Below, in pieces: positions 10,221-21,335 of a stretch of DNA of 64,000 nt. Positions within the stretch are counted from its first letter, which is position 1; every line of letters begins with the position of its first letter. The DNA lies in NCBI GenBank assembly GCA_034401795.1, contig CM067369.1, forward strand, positions 189,060,742 to 189,124,741, read 5' to 3'. The stretch comes from Chaetoderma sp. LZ-2023a (taxonomy: Eukaryota; Mollusca; Caudofoveata; Chaetodermatida; Chaetodermatidae). The translations under genes and the position numbers were made by a program. The notes under the pieces were generated by a model, which was not told where the DNA came from, searched no databases, and worked only from the letters and a program-made list of their open reading frames with translations.

Positions 10221-12214
10221 CAGGTATGGGGTGAAGCCCTTTGACCATAGGGCTTGACTGGGCTTCAGCCCTTTTTCAAAGGACTTGCAAATGTGCTTAA
10301 GCCCTTTAGTCAAAAAAGGCTTTGGGCTTGTGCAATTAAGCACATTAAAATTACCATGTGCTTTCAAGCTATTTTTAAAGCCCTTTTTCAAACCCATGTT
10401 AAATTTTCACCTTGAATCAATACGTATATAGTTATCAAAGCATTGTTCCTTGCAATTCTACACATATGTTGTTGCTAACTGTTACAGATAAACTTTTGCT
10501 GCTTATTTTGACATTAATTTGACTGAAAATAAGGCAACAATATTTTTAGACAAATCATTAGATAACACCTGGTTGCTTTCAAAGCCTACCTGTAAACATT
10601 TTTGGTGAATTCAGAAGGAAATGGCCTAATTACATGTATTCATTATTTTAAGAGAATGGCCACAAAACCTGTTAAATATTTGGAAACTAATTTGACTAGC
10701 TTAAGCTGTTGCTGCCTTAACAAAATTATTAACAAAATGCTTGGCATGATATTGTGTACATCATATGTAATTTGTTTTATCTGATCTGTCATGCCTGTAG
10801 ATCTCCAAAACATTAACCCATTTTACTCCATATATCCACTTCACTATTTAGTACACGTTATATATCTAAAAAAGTGAGATAAATATAGATATCTCTGAAT
10901 AGTTTGAAAGCGAGTTACATCTGTTTCAGTCAACAGGGCCAAGATTTATCGTCATTGAAATCAACATTCTGAAAATTAAGAATGATATAGACTGAATGAT
11001 TGGTGGTGTTAACTGACCATTCTAGTTGTCTGCTTCTCTGGTCAGTACAAAAGAATGAATGTCACACCTCCCTGCTACCACACCTCTAGCAAGATATATT
11101 CCAATGTCTGTCTTGTAATTAGACAAATGCAGGGAATGCTACTGAATAGGAATGCGCTTTTAATATAGGCTCCCACCACCCCTCACAATTCCAACATTGA
11201 CTTATCTCTGCCACTAGATAAGGCCTGATAAAATAACTTCTTTACAATGTAAATTATATTCTGTCAAATGTTTTGAAATTATAAGTGCAGAAGATGTTGC
11301 TGTCATCAGCAATGGCTTCATTTCAAATTATTTTAAAAATATTCTGCAACTTTCCTGTATGGCTGCTTTGAAAGCGAGATATTTTGCAAGGTCATAATTA
11401 ACCATTTAATGGTAAAATATAGTCGGAAAATGCTGATATACGTACCCCAAGAGACGACGATTTTTTAGAATTACAACTAGAATCAATCCAGTCATTCCAG
11501 TAGTAAAATTTAAGAATTAACTTTTAATTTGTTTACAAATGGATATTTCTCAAGTCCGCAGGGCCATTTCAATAGGCTTGACCAGTACATGGTAAAACCT
11601 TACAGAATAGATATGACAAATGTGTTATGGTGTATGGAATATTTTGTTGAACATTTTGAAACTTCATTGGGAGCTGTTGATCTATGTCAGCCATATATTT
11701 CAGGCAAGTTAATTTCAACATACACAGCTTCTCGATGGATCTGTATATTTAATTTGAAAATGAGAAACAGAAATCTCAGGGGTTAAATGGGTAAGACTTA
11801 GAACTCGTGAATGCACACCTAGCTTAAGTAGCTTTGTCCATTTTCTTTTTACATATTTGTCGCTAATTGCTGTTTATTCTAATAATACTACAATACCACA
11901 AGATGTTGCTGAGAGACATTTCAACAGCACTATTCTCAAAATTACTAAGCTGATGTGATACTCATTTTGCTTATTCTCCACATGCATGTATATAGTTTTG
12001 ATCAACCCTTAGGATCAAACAGAATTATCAATTGGCTATGTAATCTCCTCAAAAGTGCTTAAGGGCGTGTGCTTAATCCCTTTGTAAAGGGCTTGTGCTT
12101 GTGCTTACACGCTTTGAAAATCGGGAGGGCTTGTGCTTGTGCATAAGCCCTTATTAAGTAAAAGGACTTGTGCTTGTGTTTAAGCCATTTCCTTTTGGCT
12201 TCGCCCCATGCCTG
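10221..12214. mobile_element. hAT-like element with 'gaagccctt' ends, ~2.0 kb, inserted in a LINE
   Basis: The left end reads CAGGTATGGGGTGAAGCCC and the right end, reverse-complemented, CAGGCATGGGGCGAAGCC, so the termini are inverted copies. Both ends are followed by ~170 bp of sub-terminal repeats based on 'aagccctt/gggcttgtgctt'. The CAGG...-type terminus with repetitive sub-ends is hAT-like. The interior (10,400-12,050) has no transposase that I can recognise; open frames at 10,602 and 11,529 lack motifs. An 8-bp duplication is not visible at the edges. A decayed family-A hairpin MITE sits at about 11,460-11,580 inside it. The LINE endonuclease reading resumes directly after its right end. 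Confidence 0.65.
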
Positions 12215-12425
12215 TGCAGCACATTATTACAGAATCAATGTTAGGTAAAAGCCACCATTTAACCATTTCATTTGATTTTAATCTTAACCCACAAGAACAC
12301 TGTGCCATTAAAGTATGCTTTAGCTAGTATGATAAGGGATTGGAACACACTATCACAGCATCTTCTAAGCAGTTCAGAAGCCTCTGCAAATCCTACAAAT
12401 AAATTCATGTAATTAAGCAGAGGGA
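12215..12425 (+). pseudogene. LINE endonuclease end plus C-terminal tail, internally deleted
   Basis: ITESMLGKSHHLTISFDFNL (about 12,229-12,290) continues the endonuclease interrupted at 10,220. Shortly after come MIRDWNTLSQHLLSSSE and ANPTNKF (about 12,330-12,405), which resemble the extreme C-terminus of the polymerase. The whole RT is therefore missing, and an internal deletion joined the endonuclease to the tail. Confidence 0.6.
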
Positions 12426-12429
12426 AAAC

Positions 12430-13130
12430 GTGTTTAAACTAGCTACTTGATGAATGAGCGGCGAAAACAATGTCCTTTGGATGTTTCGCCATAACTAATC
12501 AAGATCAAGATTTTATTTCGAGGTGCTCATGAACTTGTAGCTTGTAACTTGAAGAGATCTTCACCTCCTATATAGGAGAACCGCGAGATGCATAATAAGT
12601 GTCCTTATCCTTTGAGTCCTATTATTGCCACCACCCACATGTTTTTATAAGAGAAACTTAAGATTTACACCGCCACAACACGTAGCAAGAAGAAGAAATG
12701 GATCGAACCCTTACCTTCATAAAACAAAGAAATACACACATGTCAACAATTGGAATGGAAACAAGTCACCCAAGTACAGCAACTGTATATATATAATGGC
12801 AGCTATATACCACAAAGGAAGGATTCCATATATACAGCCAGTTGGGAAAACATCTGGACAAACTTCCCCTGATAATATTCCCATCTGGGCCTATATGGGT
12901 GGATCTGGGCATCTGGGATATGGGAATATCCAGATGGGGCCCATATGGGTCTCATATAGGCTATTAAAATCTAGATTTAAACTCAGGATTTACCCAGAAG
13001 TGCCTCATAAATGGAGGTAGATATAGAAGCTAAGTAATAGACTGAGTCCATAGTTCAATCCTAAGAATTCCTATGAAGAAGGGTCATTACACAATTACAC
13101 ACAGCCATGCGAACTGGAGATCTTTTATTT
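12430..13130. other. No gene; short palindromic 'cccatatggg' repeat
   Basis: I see no gene here. A 131-codon open frame (12,625-13,020) has no recognisable motif. Around 12,878-12,965, phrases such as 'catctgggatatgggaatatcc' and their complements alternate, forming a short self-complementary tract, probably the end of a small mobile element. Confidence 0.4.
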
Positions 13131-13132
13131 AT

Positions 13133-13155
13133 TGTGGGGGTGGGGGGGGGGGGGG
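13133..13155. repeat. Poly-G tract
   Basis: A run of G interrupted by a few T, directly before the (TA)n tract. Confidence 0.9.
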
Positions 13156-13170
13156 CTAGGTGTTTGTGAT

Positions 13171-13313
<143 letters not shown>

Positions 13314-13499
13314 TAGAATGTTAACGTGTGGTACCAGTATGTGCATGTAGCATTATGATGGTCAGGGTTTGTTGGACAGATCCTAGACAGATTCGTCTAG
13401 ATCTGATAGTAGCTTACATCTGTATGTATGTAGGAGGTATAATAGGGGTCTAGTATTAGCTTCTAGATTATCCAATGCACCCCTTTTAAGATCCTTTGG

Positions 13500-15742
13500 T
13501 CCAAGGATCATAGTAGGGTCGAGGATAAGTTAGATGATATCTTCTGTAGAGCATTGGATAGCATTATCCCCTGAGTGGTGTATCTATTCAATCTCATTAT
13601 GACCTCTAAACAAATTCCAGAGCTATTCAAGACAAGTGTCATTATCCAAGTTCTAAAGAAAGGTAAAGACTCAACGACTCCATGTAGCTACCATGGCATC
13701 ACTGTTTTTTCCATTATTGAAAAGGTGTTTGAGCACACGATTCTAAACCTCATTAGAACTCAGCTGCCCCAGAGTCAGTCTCGACTCCAGTATGTGTTCA
13801 CCAAAGGCTTATTGCCACTAATGTCAAGCCTTACCCTCTCAGAGACTACTCACGATTCACTCGAAAGAAAAGATCCTACATACATGGCTTTCCTCGACAC
13901 ACAAAAAGCTTTCGATGTTGTGGAGCATATGTCCCTACCTATACGATCAGGGTATCAACTTGCATATCCTACAAATTGCCGATCTCTTGTACTCTGGACT
14001 TACTTCCAAAATCAAGTGGAAGAACTGCCTCGATCCACCATTCCCCATTTTACAAGGAGTTCATTAAGGTGGTATCTTGTCTCCTAGCCTCTATAAAACC
14101 TGCATTAACAACTTACTTACGCAGCTAGAAAAGAGACAAATTGTTTCATTCATTGGCACTAACTACACCGGATTTCCTATCATTGCTGATGATGTGATGC
14201 TGGTCAGCAAGTCATCAAGTGAATTACAGTGTATGTTGAACTGAACATTTACCTACTCAGCTAGGGAATGGTTTATCTCTCATCCATCCTGAGAAAACCT
14301 CGGTGTTGTGTGTGCCTTCGCCAAAATATCACAATGAAGTGATCTCTGACTGGCATCTTGGTGACACTGAAGCTTCACTATCTTTGCAGGCTACCCATAT
14401 CGGCCTAATCCATAGCTCTAAAGACAAAATATCTCTCAATATTGAGAACCGAATATCCCTGGCTAGAAAACTATTCCATAGCCTCTCTGGGACTGGAATA
14501 CATGGCTCCAACGGCCTTGCACCAAGAGTAACCCTAGAAATATTTAACATGTACGTACTACCATGCCTTCTTTATGGGTTAGAGATATTTATACTCCAGG
14601 AAAATCACCTTAAATGCCTATAGGGTTTTCATCTGCAGATGCTGCGCATAATTCAGTCTCTGCCCATGTGTACAGCGAAATGTGCAGTTTTCCTTCTGAC
14701 CGGGATTAGGGCACTGCTGAGCTACATCGCCGACAACTAATATTTCTTGGTAATATTATAAGATGCCAATACGCTTCCCTATCTGACATCATGTTATGTC
14801 AGTTAGCTATAGGATCCAGTGCATCCAGAGGCTGGTCAGGTATACTGGCAAACTTCTATCTCAATATTACCTTCCACCTATAGCTCACCTACTTGACCAC
14901 ATGCCTGGGAAGGAGGCTTGGAAATCTATGGGAACATCTTCGATTAATGGCTACTGGAATGCTGGTCATCAGGATGAGTGTAGTTAAAAAAGCACTCTCT
15001 GAACTTTGCCATACTGGCTATCGGCACAGTTCATATATCAATTGAGACAGTCTTAAACAACACCAAAGATGCAAAAAGATGCTTTGTTAAATCTCGTCTC
15101 TTAACTGGCACATACTTAGTCCAAATGACTCTCCATAGATTTAGTACTTTTAATGTTGACCCAATCTGTCAACTTTGTCAGAGTGCCCACGAGGACTACA
15201 TGCATATGCTTACCTCATGCCCCGTTCTGCTTAGATATAGGATAGACAGTCTAAAACAAATCAAACAGCTCATTATTTCCGTATTAGATATATCAACATG
15301 GAATCTAATAGCCGCTGATTTAATCTGTCTAACTCAACTTATCATAGACTGCACTGCGCTAGTAGACTCTGGTATCCTTCCTAATGGCGACGCCTTGCTC
15401 TGCAATATTGAAAATCATAGCAGAAGCTTGTGCTACGTTATACACTGTGGCAGAACTTAGATTTCCAACCTGCAGTCAGAGTAATCCATATTCTCTATCT
15501 CTGGTTCATGTAGTATGCTTGTTTGATGCTAATGTATCTGTATATGTGCATATAATCATCTTAATCATGTGCTTGAGTGCCTTAATTGTCCGATTATTTA
15601 ATTCTGTATGTTAATGAAATTTATTTTAATCTGTCTATCGTCTCTTAGTCCTCTCCCCCACTAGTGGTTTTACTAGTTTTAACAGAACAAATTTTTACCA
15701 CTGCTGTGGGTGCGCCAAACTATTGGAGGATTATCCTTGCTC

Positions 15743-15745
<3 letters not shown>
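13500..15745 (+). pseudogene. Degenerate LINE polymerase with C-terminal CCHC-like motif (I/Nimb-like?)
   Basis: The + strand carries RT fingers (SVIIQVLKKGKDSTTP, about 13,640; 'Y.GITV...IEKVFE', 13,690-13,730), the palm Asp box AFLDTQKAFDVV (about 13,885-13,920) and the active-site box IIADDVMLVSKSS (about 14,170-14,210). The thumb and connection follow (LEIFNMYVLPCLLYGLEIF, 14,540-14,600). A late zinc-knuckle-like end, ICQLCQSAHEDYMHMLTSCPVLL, lies at about 15,165-15,230 (first Cys to last Cys spaced C-x2-C-x7-H-x4-C). Many stops and frameshifts separate these pieces. The (CAA)n tract starting at 15,746 fits the tail of I-group elements. Lineage assignment is tentative. Confidence 0.75.

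Positions 15746-15800
<55 letters not shown>
15746..15800. repeat. (CAA)n microsatellite, probable LINE tail
   Basis: About 18 perfect CAA units, placed directly after the 3' UTR of the + strand LINE. The poly-Gln reading frame across it is an artefact. Confidence 0.95.
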
Positions 15801-15937
15801 TTGGTTCAGCTGTAGTTGGCAATCTGTCTGTAGAATCTCAGGCATTGACTGCAGCACATCTCTTCTCCTAGATTCCAGTGCATGGTACCTCATTACAAAA
15901 TGGCTCACAGTTTCTGGTTATTCCTCGCATAGCAGAT

Positions 15938-16120
15938 AGTCTTAGAGGCAAAAGCAGGATGTAATGTTAACTTTTGAAAGAAATCGCCAAATTTGGCACA
16001 GATAACTTTTGACAGGTACTAATCAAATCCTGATATCAGACACCCATTTTGGGATTGGTTAACGCCCCTAATTAGTATAAAACCAAAATGGCTGCCACGG
16101 TTATAGGCTAACCACAATAT
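15938..16120 (+). repeat. Left terminal inverted repeat of the Academ-like element
   Basis: Pairs with 19,560-19,736 in reverse complement with only scattered mismatches and one short gap near the tip, where the left copy has about six extra bases after TCTTAGAGG. Confidence 0.85.
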
Positions 16121-16389
16121 GTGCCATATTTCACTGAATATTAAGCGTATTGTGATGAGATTGGTATGCATTGGGATAGTTTTTTATATGCCCAATTGAC
16201 TGGACATGTTTGCATCGTCTTCCAAGGTCATTGTCAGGAAATGTAGGTCAATGTCAAATGTTTATTCGCCTAAATAGCTATAATTGTCCAGTATGTAAAG
16301 GTCAGTCAAATGTTTTAGGCCCAAAAACATAATTCCCGATGGAACTGTATTATTGTAAAGTTTTTAAATTCATTAATAAAGTATGCTGT

Positions 16390-18880
16390 TTTCATTTGCA
16401 TTCTCGAAGCTTTGGGTAGTGAGCAGTCTACAGGCCTACCATGTAAAATTGAATTAGGTCGAGCTGATTCCATGGTAAAGGGCACACAGGTGAGAATGAC
16501 GCATTATTCACATTGCATTACAGCATTGACACTTTCGATTCTGCGAAAGGAGGCATATACAAAGTACAGTAGTGACGGTCAGGAGAATGGAGCTGTACTC
16601 CTATCATTTGAGTCATGGTGTAAACACAAGGAAGAAGCGTGCCCTCAGTTCAAATACTGGCAGGTGGCTTATGATATGGAGATGTGCCTGCTGTGCTTTG
16701 TGCGTTCTATTCGTGTCGGAGACTGGGATATGTATGTCAGAACCTTGAATGAGATTGTAGATTGGGAATTTATTCTTGATCACTACCATTGTGCCTGTTT
16801 GCTTCCAGTGCATATGCGTGATATGCTAAGCCTCCGTATAAACCATCCAGACCTCTACAAGCAGTTTGTTGAAGGCTTCTTCACCATTGCCAAGACACAA
16901 AATCCATTCTCTCTGATCGGATTTAACCAGAGCAGCAGAATAAGGAACTGAAAATTCATGATGGTACCCTGAATCTGAAAGATAAGTGTGTTTTCACAGA
17001 ATTGTCCATTGTTGGTCCAGAAGTTTTATGGGTCATCGCAGAGTTTGAGGCTAGTATGAGCTCAAGCAGGAGCTCTGTTTATAAGCATCATGATCGGAGT
17101 CCATGCATCCAGAAAAGGTTTGCAACAGACACCAAAGAACTAGTCGCAGCATTCCAAGAAGCAGGAAATCCCTTTGATGGGGACAGTGACGAGGTCATCA
17201 TTCTTGACATGTCATGTCAAAGGATGTCATCCATAGTATTATGTGTGTTCATGAGGAGGGAAAGAAACAGCATTCAGCTTTCATGAAGGAGCGCCTGGAG
17301 TCTCAAGCAGTTGCTTTCCATAAACCAGTTAAGATGAACAAAATCCCACTTCCCAGCAATCGGCACAAAAACCCAAAAAGCAAGCACGTCAATAGCCTCA
17401 AAGAAGACTTGAATCTACAAGGGCAGCTCTATATCGCAATGCAAGTCAGGGAAGGAAATACTTGACAGCCTTTTTGAAGTGGAGAATGCTGATGGCCAGC
17501 CATCCTTATCAAAGTGTGAAGTGCGAAAGTGTGGCACCTGCGAAGTGGCCAAAAATCTGATCTACTACCATCCTTAGAAACAGAATCGCCATCTGACTTT
17601 GATAAAGCTGACGTGAAACTTATTGATGGCGTTGGTATGGTGAATTTAATAAGACCGGAGAGAAGCATAAAAAACTTCAATGATTATGCAAAGAAGAAGG
17701 TTATTCCATTCATTGAGAGGCATCTGGCTGCGGCCAAATACATTGATGTCATCTGGGACAGGTATTTATCAGACAGCTTGAAAGTGACAACCAGGGAGAA
17801 AAGGGGAGCAGTAGTCAGACAGCGATTACCATGTAATGGGAATGGGAAAATGTCGAAGAACTTAACAGCTATATATGCAGGGAAAACAATAAGATGGAAC
17901 TGTTCCAATATCTATCAAAATTGATAGCACAGTCCATCTTCTGTGATGGGAAAATGGTTATTACAACTATGGATGAGCTCGTCCTTCAGCATCCTGCACC
18001 ATGCGATTATGACGCGGCGATTGGGTCAGATTATTCTCTCAGCCCATGCAACCATGATGAGTTTGATACTAGAGTTACATGTATGTTGCATGCAGAAAAT
18101 GCAGTGTCAGAAGGCTACACACGCATACTGATTATCGCAAATGACACTGATATCGTTGTCCCGGGGATTGCTTTTTTTACTGAGATTGGGGCAGAGAAAC
18201 TATGGGCGTCATTTGAAATGGGCAAGAAATTAAGATATGCTTCCATCCACGAGATCTGCAATACCATGCATCCTGCAAAGGCATGCATGCTCCCCACAGT
18301 CCATGCCCTGACAGTGTCTGATAACACATCCTTCTTTTCTGGCACAGGGCAGAAGTAAGCATATGGAAAGTGGCGTACAAAGCCGGACCGTACAAATGTG
18401 TTATGCCACCTCTCACATTATCTTCAGAGGATATCAAGGTAATTGAGGGTTTCGTAATCTCTGTGTCCTGTCCTCTAACAGAAGTCAAACACAATGCGCC
18501 AGCATATATTCGCTCAATCCTCTCATACATTCAAGTACCTGCCACCAACTAAAGCAGCCTTGATAGAGCATGTCGAGACAGTGACTTATCAAGCTTGATA
18601 TGTGTGGGGGGGGGATAGGCAAACTCTCGTGGCCAAACAAGTTTTGCCATGTCCAGGCTCAAGGGGTGGGTTAAGTCTGAGTCCAGTTGAGTGCCTTTCT
18701 GGACCCCTCTCTGTCGATCAGCAAATGCATTTGAAGAACTGGTCAATTGCGGCTGCACTACAAGCTGTACAGGAAGGTGCTCCTGCTATAAGAAAGGGCC
18801 CGTGTGTACAGGCAGATACAAATGTGTAGGAAGCTGTTATGGTCGTCCCGGACCTCCTCTGACACCAACATGTAACTGAG
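16390..18880 (+). pseudogene. Broken transposon gene: alpha-helical core, PIN/XPG-like nuclease, Cys8 finger
   Basis: Collinear pieces in shifting frames make one protein. First is a helical segment (FESWCKHKEEACPQFKYW, SIRVGDWDMYVRTLNEIV, 16,412-16,950). Then come 16,955-17,213 (YKHHDRSPCIQKRFATDTKE) and 17,214-17,465 (LPSNRHKNPKSKH). Next is 17,529-17,890 (FNDYAKKKVIPFIERHL, IDVIWDRYLSDSLK), followed by the nuclease-like part at 17,894-18,357 with CMLHAENAVSEGYTRILI, ANDTDIVV and a VHALTVSDNTSFFSG box. The finger is at about 18,735-18,830: CGC-x3-C-x3-C-S-C-x6-C-x5-C-x3-C, eight cysteines. I recognise the whole as a large multicopy invertebrate family in which the box reads TGCDNT; here Gly-Cys has become Val-Ser. 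At least five frameshifts or stops occur. The N-terminal part of the family is missing upstream, so this copy is internally deleted and inactive. Confidence 0.75.
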
Positions 18881-18892
18881 CGGCACATAAAT

Positions 18893-19565
18893 GTTGATGA
18901 CATTGGATTCCCGGACTTGATCTTGATATTATTTAGACAGTGAGTTGCCTTCACTTTAGTATAGCATAATCAGCCACAGCATATAATAAATTTAACACAA
19001 TTTAAATGCAAAAAGTCAGTTTTATTGGCGATCTATAGCGATTTACAGCCAAAAACATTTGACCTTGACCTTTACATGGTGACCTTGCTTTTGGATGATG
19101 AGGAAAACCTCTTCAGGTGATCAGACATCACCAAAACTATAAGACTGCATACCAAACACATTGGAATGGCATTACTATTAGCCAGCTAGGCTTGTCATTC
19201 ATGATTCTGATGATGTTGGTTTTAGAAATATATGGATCATGCGACACGTAAAGTGTCATGACCTTGATCTTCCAGACTTGATCTTGAGATCATGGAGACA
19301 AAGTGATACATTTATAATTTTAGTATAGCATGATCTGACCTGGAATGCATTAGATTTAACACAATCCAAAATGGGCAAAGGTCCATTTTATTGGACGATT
19401 TATAGCTATTTTTGGACCGAAAACCTTTGACCATGACATTTTCTGGTGGCATTGATGGTGGATGAAGACAAAAACCTCTCCAATTGTTCGGGCATCCAGA
19501 AGACCATCAAAATACATACCAAGCTCACTGGAAACTGTTGATTGCTAGTTGGGATATGGCCATAT
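18893..19565. repeat. Two ~350-bp direct repeats in the transposon's right sub-terminal region
   Basis: Copy 1 (18,893-19,250) and copy 2 (19,251-19,565) share, in order, ACTTGATCTTGA, TTTTAGTATAGCAT(A/G)ATC, ATTTAACACAAT, TTTTATTGG..GAT, 'aaaacatttgacc/aaaacctttgacc' and 'cataccaa'. The duplication lies wholly inside the element, between the end of the broken gene and the right TIR. Confidence 0.7.
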
Positions 19566-19736
19566 TCGGTTTAGCTTATATCGCCGGTGGCCATTTTGGA
19601 TTTATGCTAATTAGCGGGCGTTACCAAATCCCAAAATGTGTGTCCTATATCAGGATTTGATTAGTATATGTCAAAAGTCATCTGTGCCAAATTTGGTGAT
19701 TTCTTTCAAAAGTGAACATTCCATCCTCTAAGACAG
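19560..19736 (-). repeat. Right terminal inverted repeat of the Academ-like element
   Basis: Reverse complement of 15,938-16,120. Its outer tip TCTTAGAGG lies at 19,726-19,734. Confidence 0.85.
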
Positions 19737-19766
19737 AGGACTAAGACACTATGGACCACGTACATA

Positions 19767-19992
19767 ATGTGTATAGCGCCATCTACGCAAAATCCGAGAG
19801 GCGGGATCTACACAAGAACAAGAAGAATGGCAGCGGCAAGTTTGAATTGTGTTTATATGCCAAAGCGCATGAAAAATGATAATATACCTACTAAGAGAAA
19901 TAATCAAATGGTTACGCGACAGCCGTTTACAAAATTAGATATTTTCTTTGTTATTTGTTCTATGCTTACATATTTTGCGGACCTTTTCACTG
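19767..19992 (+). CDS. Xkr: Xkr-family gene, exon 1
   Basis: Encodes the cytoplasmic N-terminus and first transmembrane helix of an XK-related protein: PFTKLDIFFVICSMLTYFAD followed by LFT. The exon ends ...CTT TTC ACT G before the donor GTAAAC at 19,993, leaving phase 1. Joining to exon 2 at 48,968 completes an Asp codon and reads YFADLFTDVLLTGHYY, which matches the family pattern Y.AD..TD......YY at the TM1/TM2 junction. ATG at 19,767 is the first in frame; ATG at 19,827 (MAAASLN) is an alternative start. The family exposes phosphatidylserine or supports lipid transport in the plasma membrane. The exon begins 31 bp after a transposon end, so the promoter or an upstream exon may lie to the left. 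The exon call rests on family pattern plus phase and needs transcript support. Confidence 0.72.
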
Positions 19993-20013
19993 GTAAACAT
20001 ATGCAGTGATATT

Positions 20014-20193
20014 TTCGTGGTATTTTAAACGCAGACATTTGAAGTTTGCCCTCCTATTTCATATTATTAGCATATTTCATATACTACTGTATATATAATA
20101 CACAATGTGGTCAACGGAGATCCACAGAAATACAGTACGCGTCGCATGGACAAGAACAAAGCAAAAATCTTAGTTCTAAGCCTCTGCATTCGG
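20014..20193 (+). repeat. Left arm of a long-inverted-repeat element (outer part)
   Basis: The segment from CATTTGAAGTTTGCCCTCC to AAAATCTTAGTTCTAAGCC is repeated in reverse complement at 30,746-30,920. The arm is interrupted at 20,194 by an hAT element and a DIRS element, and resumes at about 27,583. Confidence 0.8.
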
Positions 20194-21335
20194 TAGGCTT
20201 GCACGATTATCCGATATCGAAAATCACAATTTTTTTTCCAGGCACGGTTTTTTACGATATGGTTTTGAAAAAATCGAAATATCGTGAAAATTTTACTTTC
20301 ACGCTGTATTCTGCCTATTTGTCATGTGTTTGTAGCGTAGCCTTCTATTATGGCAAGCTGTTCAATTTATTTCCAAACCAACATCTTTGCGAGAGAGGTG
20401 GACTTATATTAAGAATATGTCAAGAAAAAGTTGAAGCTCATTCTTTAAAATTGCTTTAAAGATGGACAATAATATGAAAATTGAACACAATTTACCGGTG
20501 CAATTTCTTGCTGCCGTACTGTATACCTCAAAACCACGATCGCGTAAGTGAAATTATTACCTGGGACGGTATAAATATTGTATATTTCTTAATAAGCATG
20601 GTTTATAAAATCAAAATTAATCCTAAATTTGACAATAAATGGCGTCGCGAAAATATATAGATCACGTGATATTGCTTGCTCTCCTGTTTTTGGAGCGAGA
20701 GGTGGTGTGTTCACAAATGTGATAGCTAACTGAGACGGTATACACGCTTTAGCCTGCAAGGTGAACTATCCGAGATGTTTCTGAAGGCTAACTATTATTA
20801 GTAAACGGGTACTCGGTAAATACGGATCAGATCTAAACATTAGATATCTATGTATCTAAAGCGCAGTCCTAATATCACGTGATTTGTACATTTTCACAAA
20901 GACGACATGAAATGACAAATTTTTGGATTAATTTTGATATAATAAGCTATAATTATAACAGAGTACGCAATATTTAGGTTGTCCAATGTAATAATTTCAC
21001 TCCCGCATTAAGCCAAGATGTAAGGCATCAAAAATTTATACTGGGAAATTGTGTCCTATTTTCGTGCTAATAACGATCGTTCTTTAAGCATCTTGGCGAC
21101 TGGATTTAAAGTTTTTGCTGAAATTTACTGATTACCAAAGTCATAATTCGGTTAAAACTGATATGAAAACTCAGCGAAGCCGATATGTCTACATAAGCCA
21201 ACCGTGCGGTCCAACTCAACCCAAGACCAATTCACCCCGTGAATTCATATACCATAAAATAGGCTATACGAAATATCGCGATTTTCTCACCACGATATAT
21301 CGCGATACCTCCTAGGACAATATTGTGCAAGCCTA
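20194..21335. mobile_element. hAT-type non-autonomous element, 1.14 kb
   Basis: Starts TAGGCTTGCACGATTATCCG and ends, in reverse complement, TAGGCTTGCACAATA. The preceding 8 bp are GCATTCGG. The expected second copy is split: GC follows the element, and GTTCGG is found at about 27,584, beyond the DIRS element. Interior ORFs at 20,046 and 21,115 show no transposase motif. Termini resemble the other TAGGG(C/T)TGC(A/G)CGAT elements in this window. Confidence 0.75.

Larger units (their letters stand above)
15938..19736 (+). mobile_element. 3.8-kb DNA transposon with long TIRs, PIN/XPG-like nuclease and Cys finger (Academ-like)
   Basis: The left end (TCTTAGAGG... from 15,940) and right end (reverse complement from 19,735) match over about 180 bp. 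Shared blocks include CTTTTGAAAGAAATC, CCAAATTTGGCACAGA, ACTAATCAAATCCTGATAT and CCAAAATGGC. Weaker similarity continues to about 16,330 and 19,380. Between them lies one broken + strand gene encoding a PIN-like nuclease segment and an eight-cysteine finger. A TIR-bounded element coding for an XPG-type nuclease and a Cys8 finger is what is described for the Academ superfamily, so I call it Academ-like. No target-site duplication is obvious. The right TIR ends 31 bp upstream of Xkr exon 1. Confidence 0.75.

Noticed and set aside
15664-15939. 91-codon frame with a poly-Gln run
   Set aside because: The run is the (CAA)n tail of a LINE; the flanks show no protein motif.
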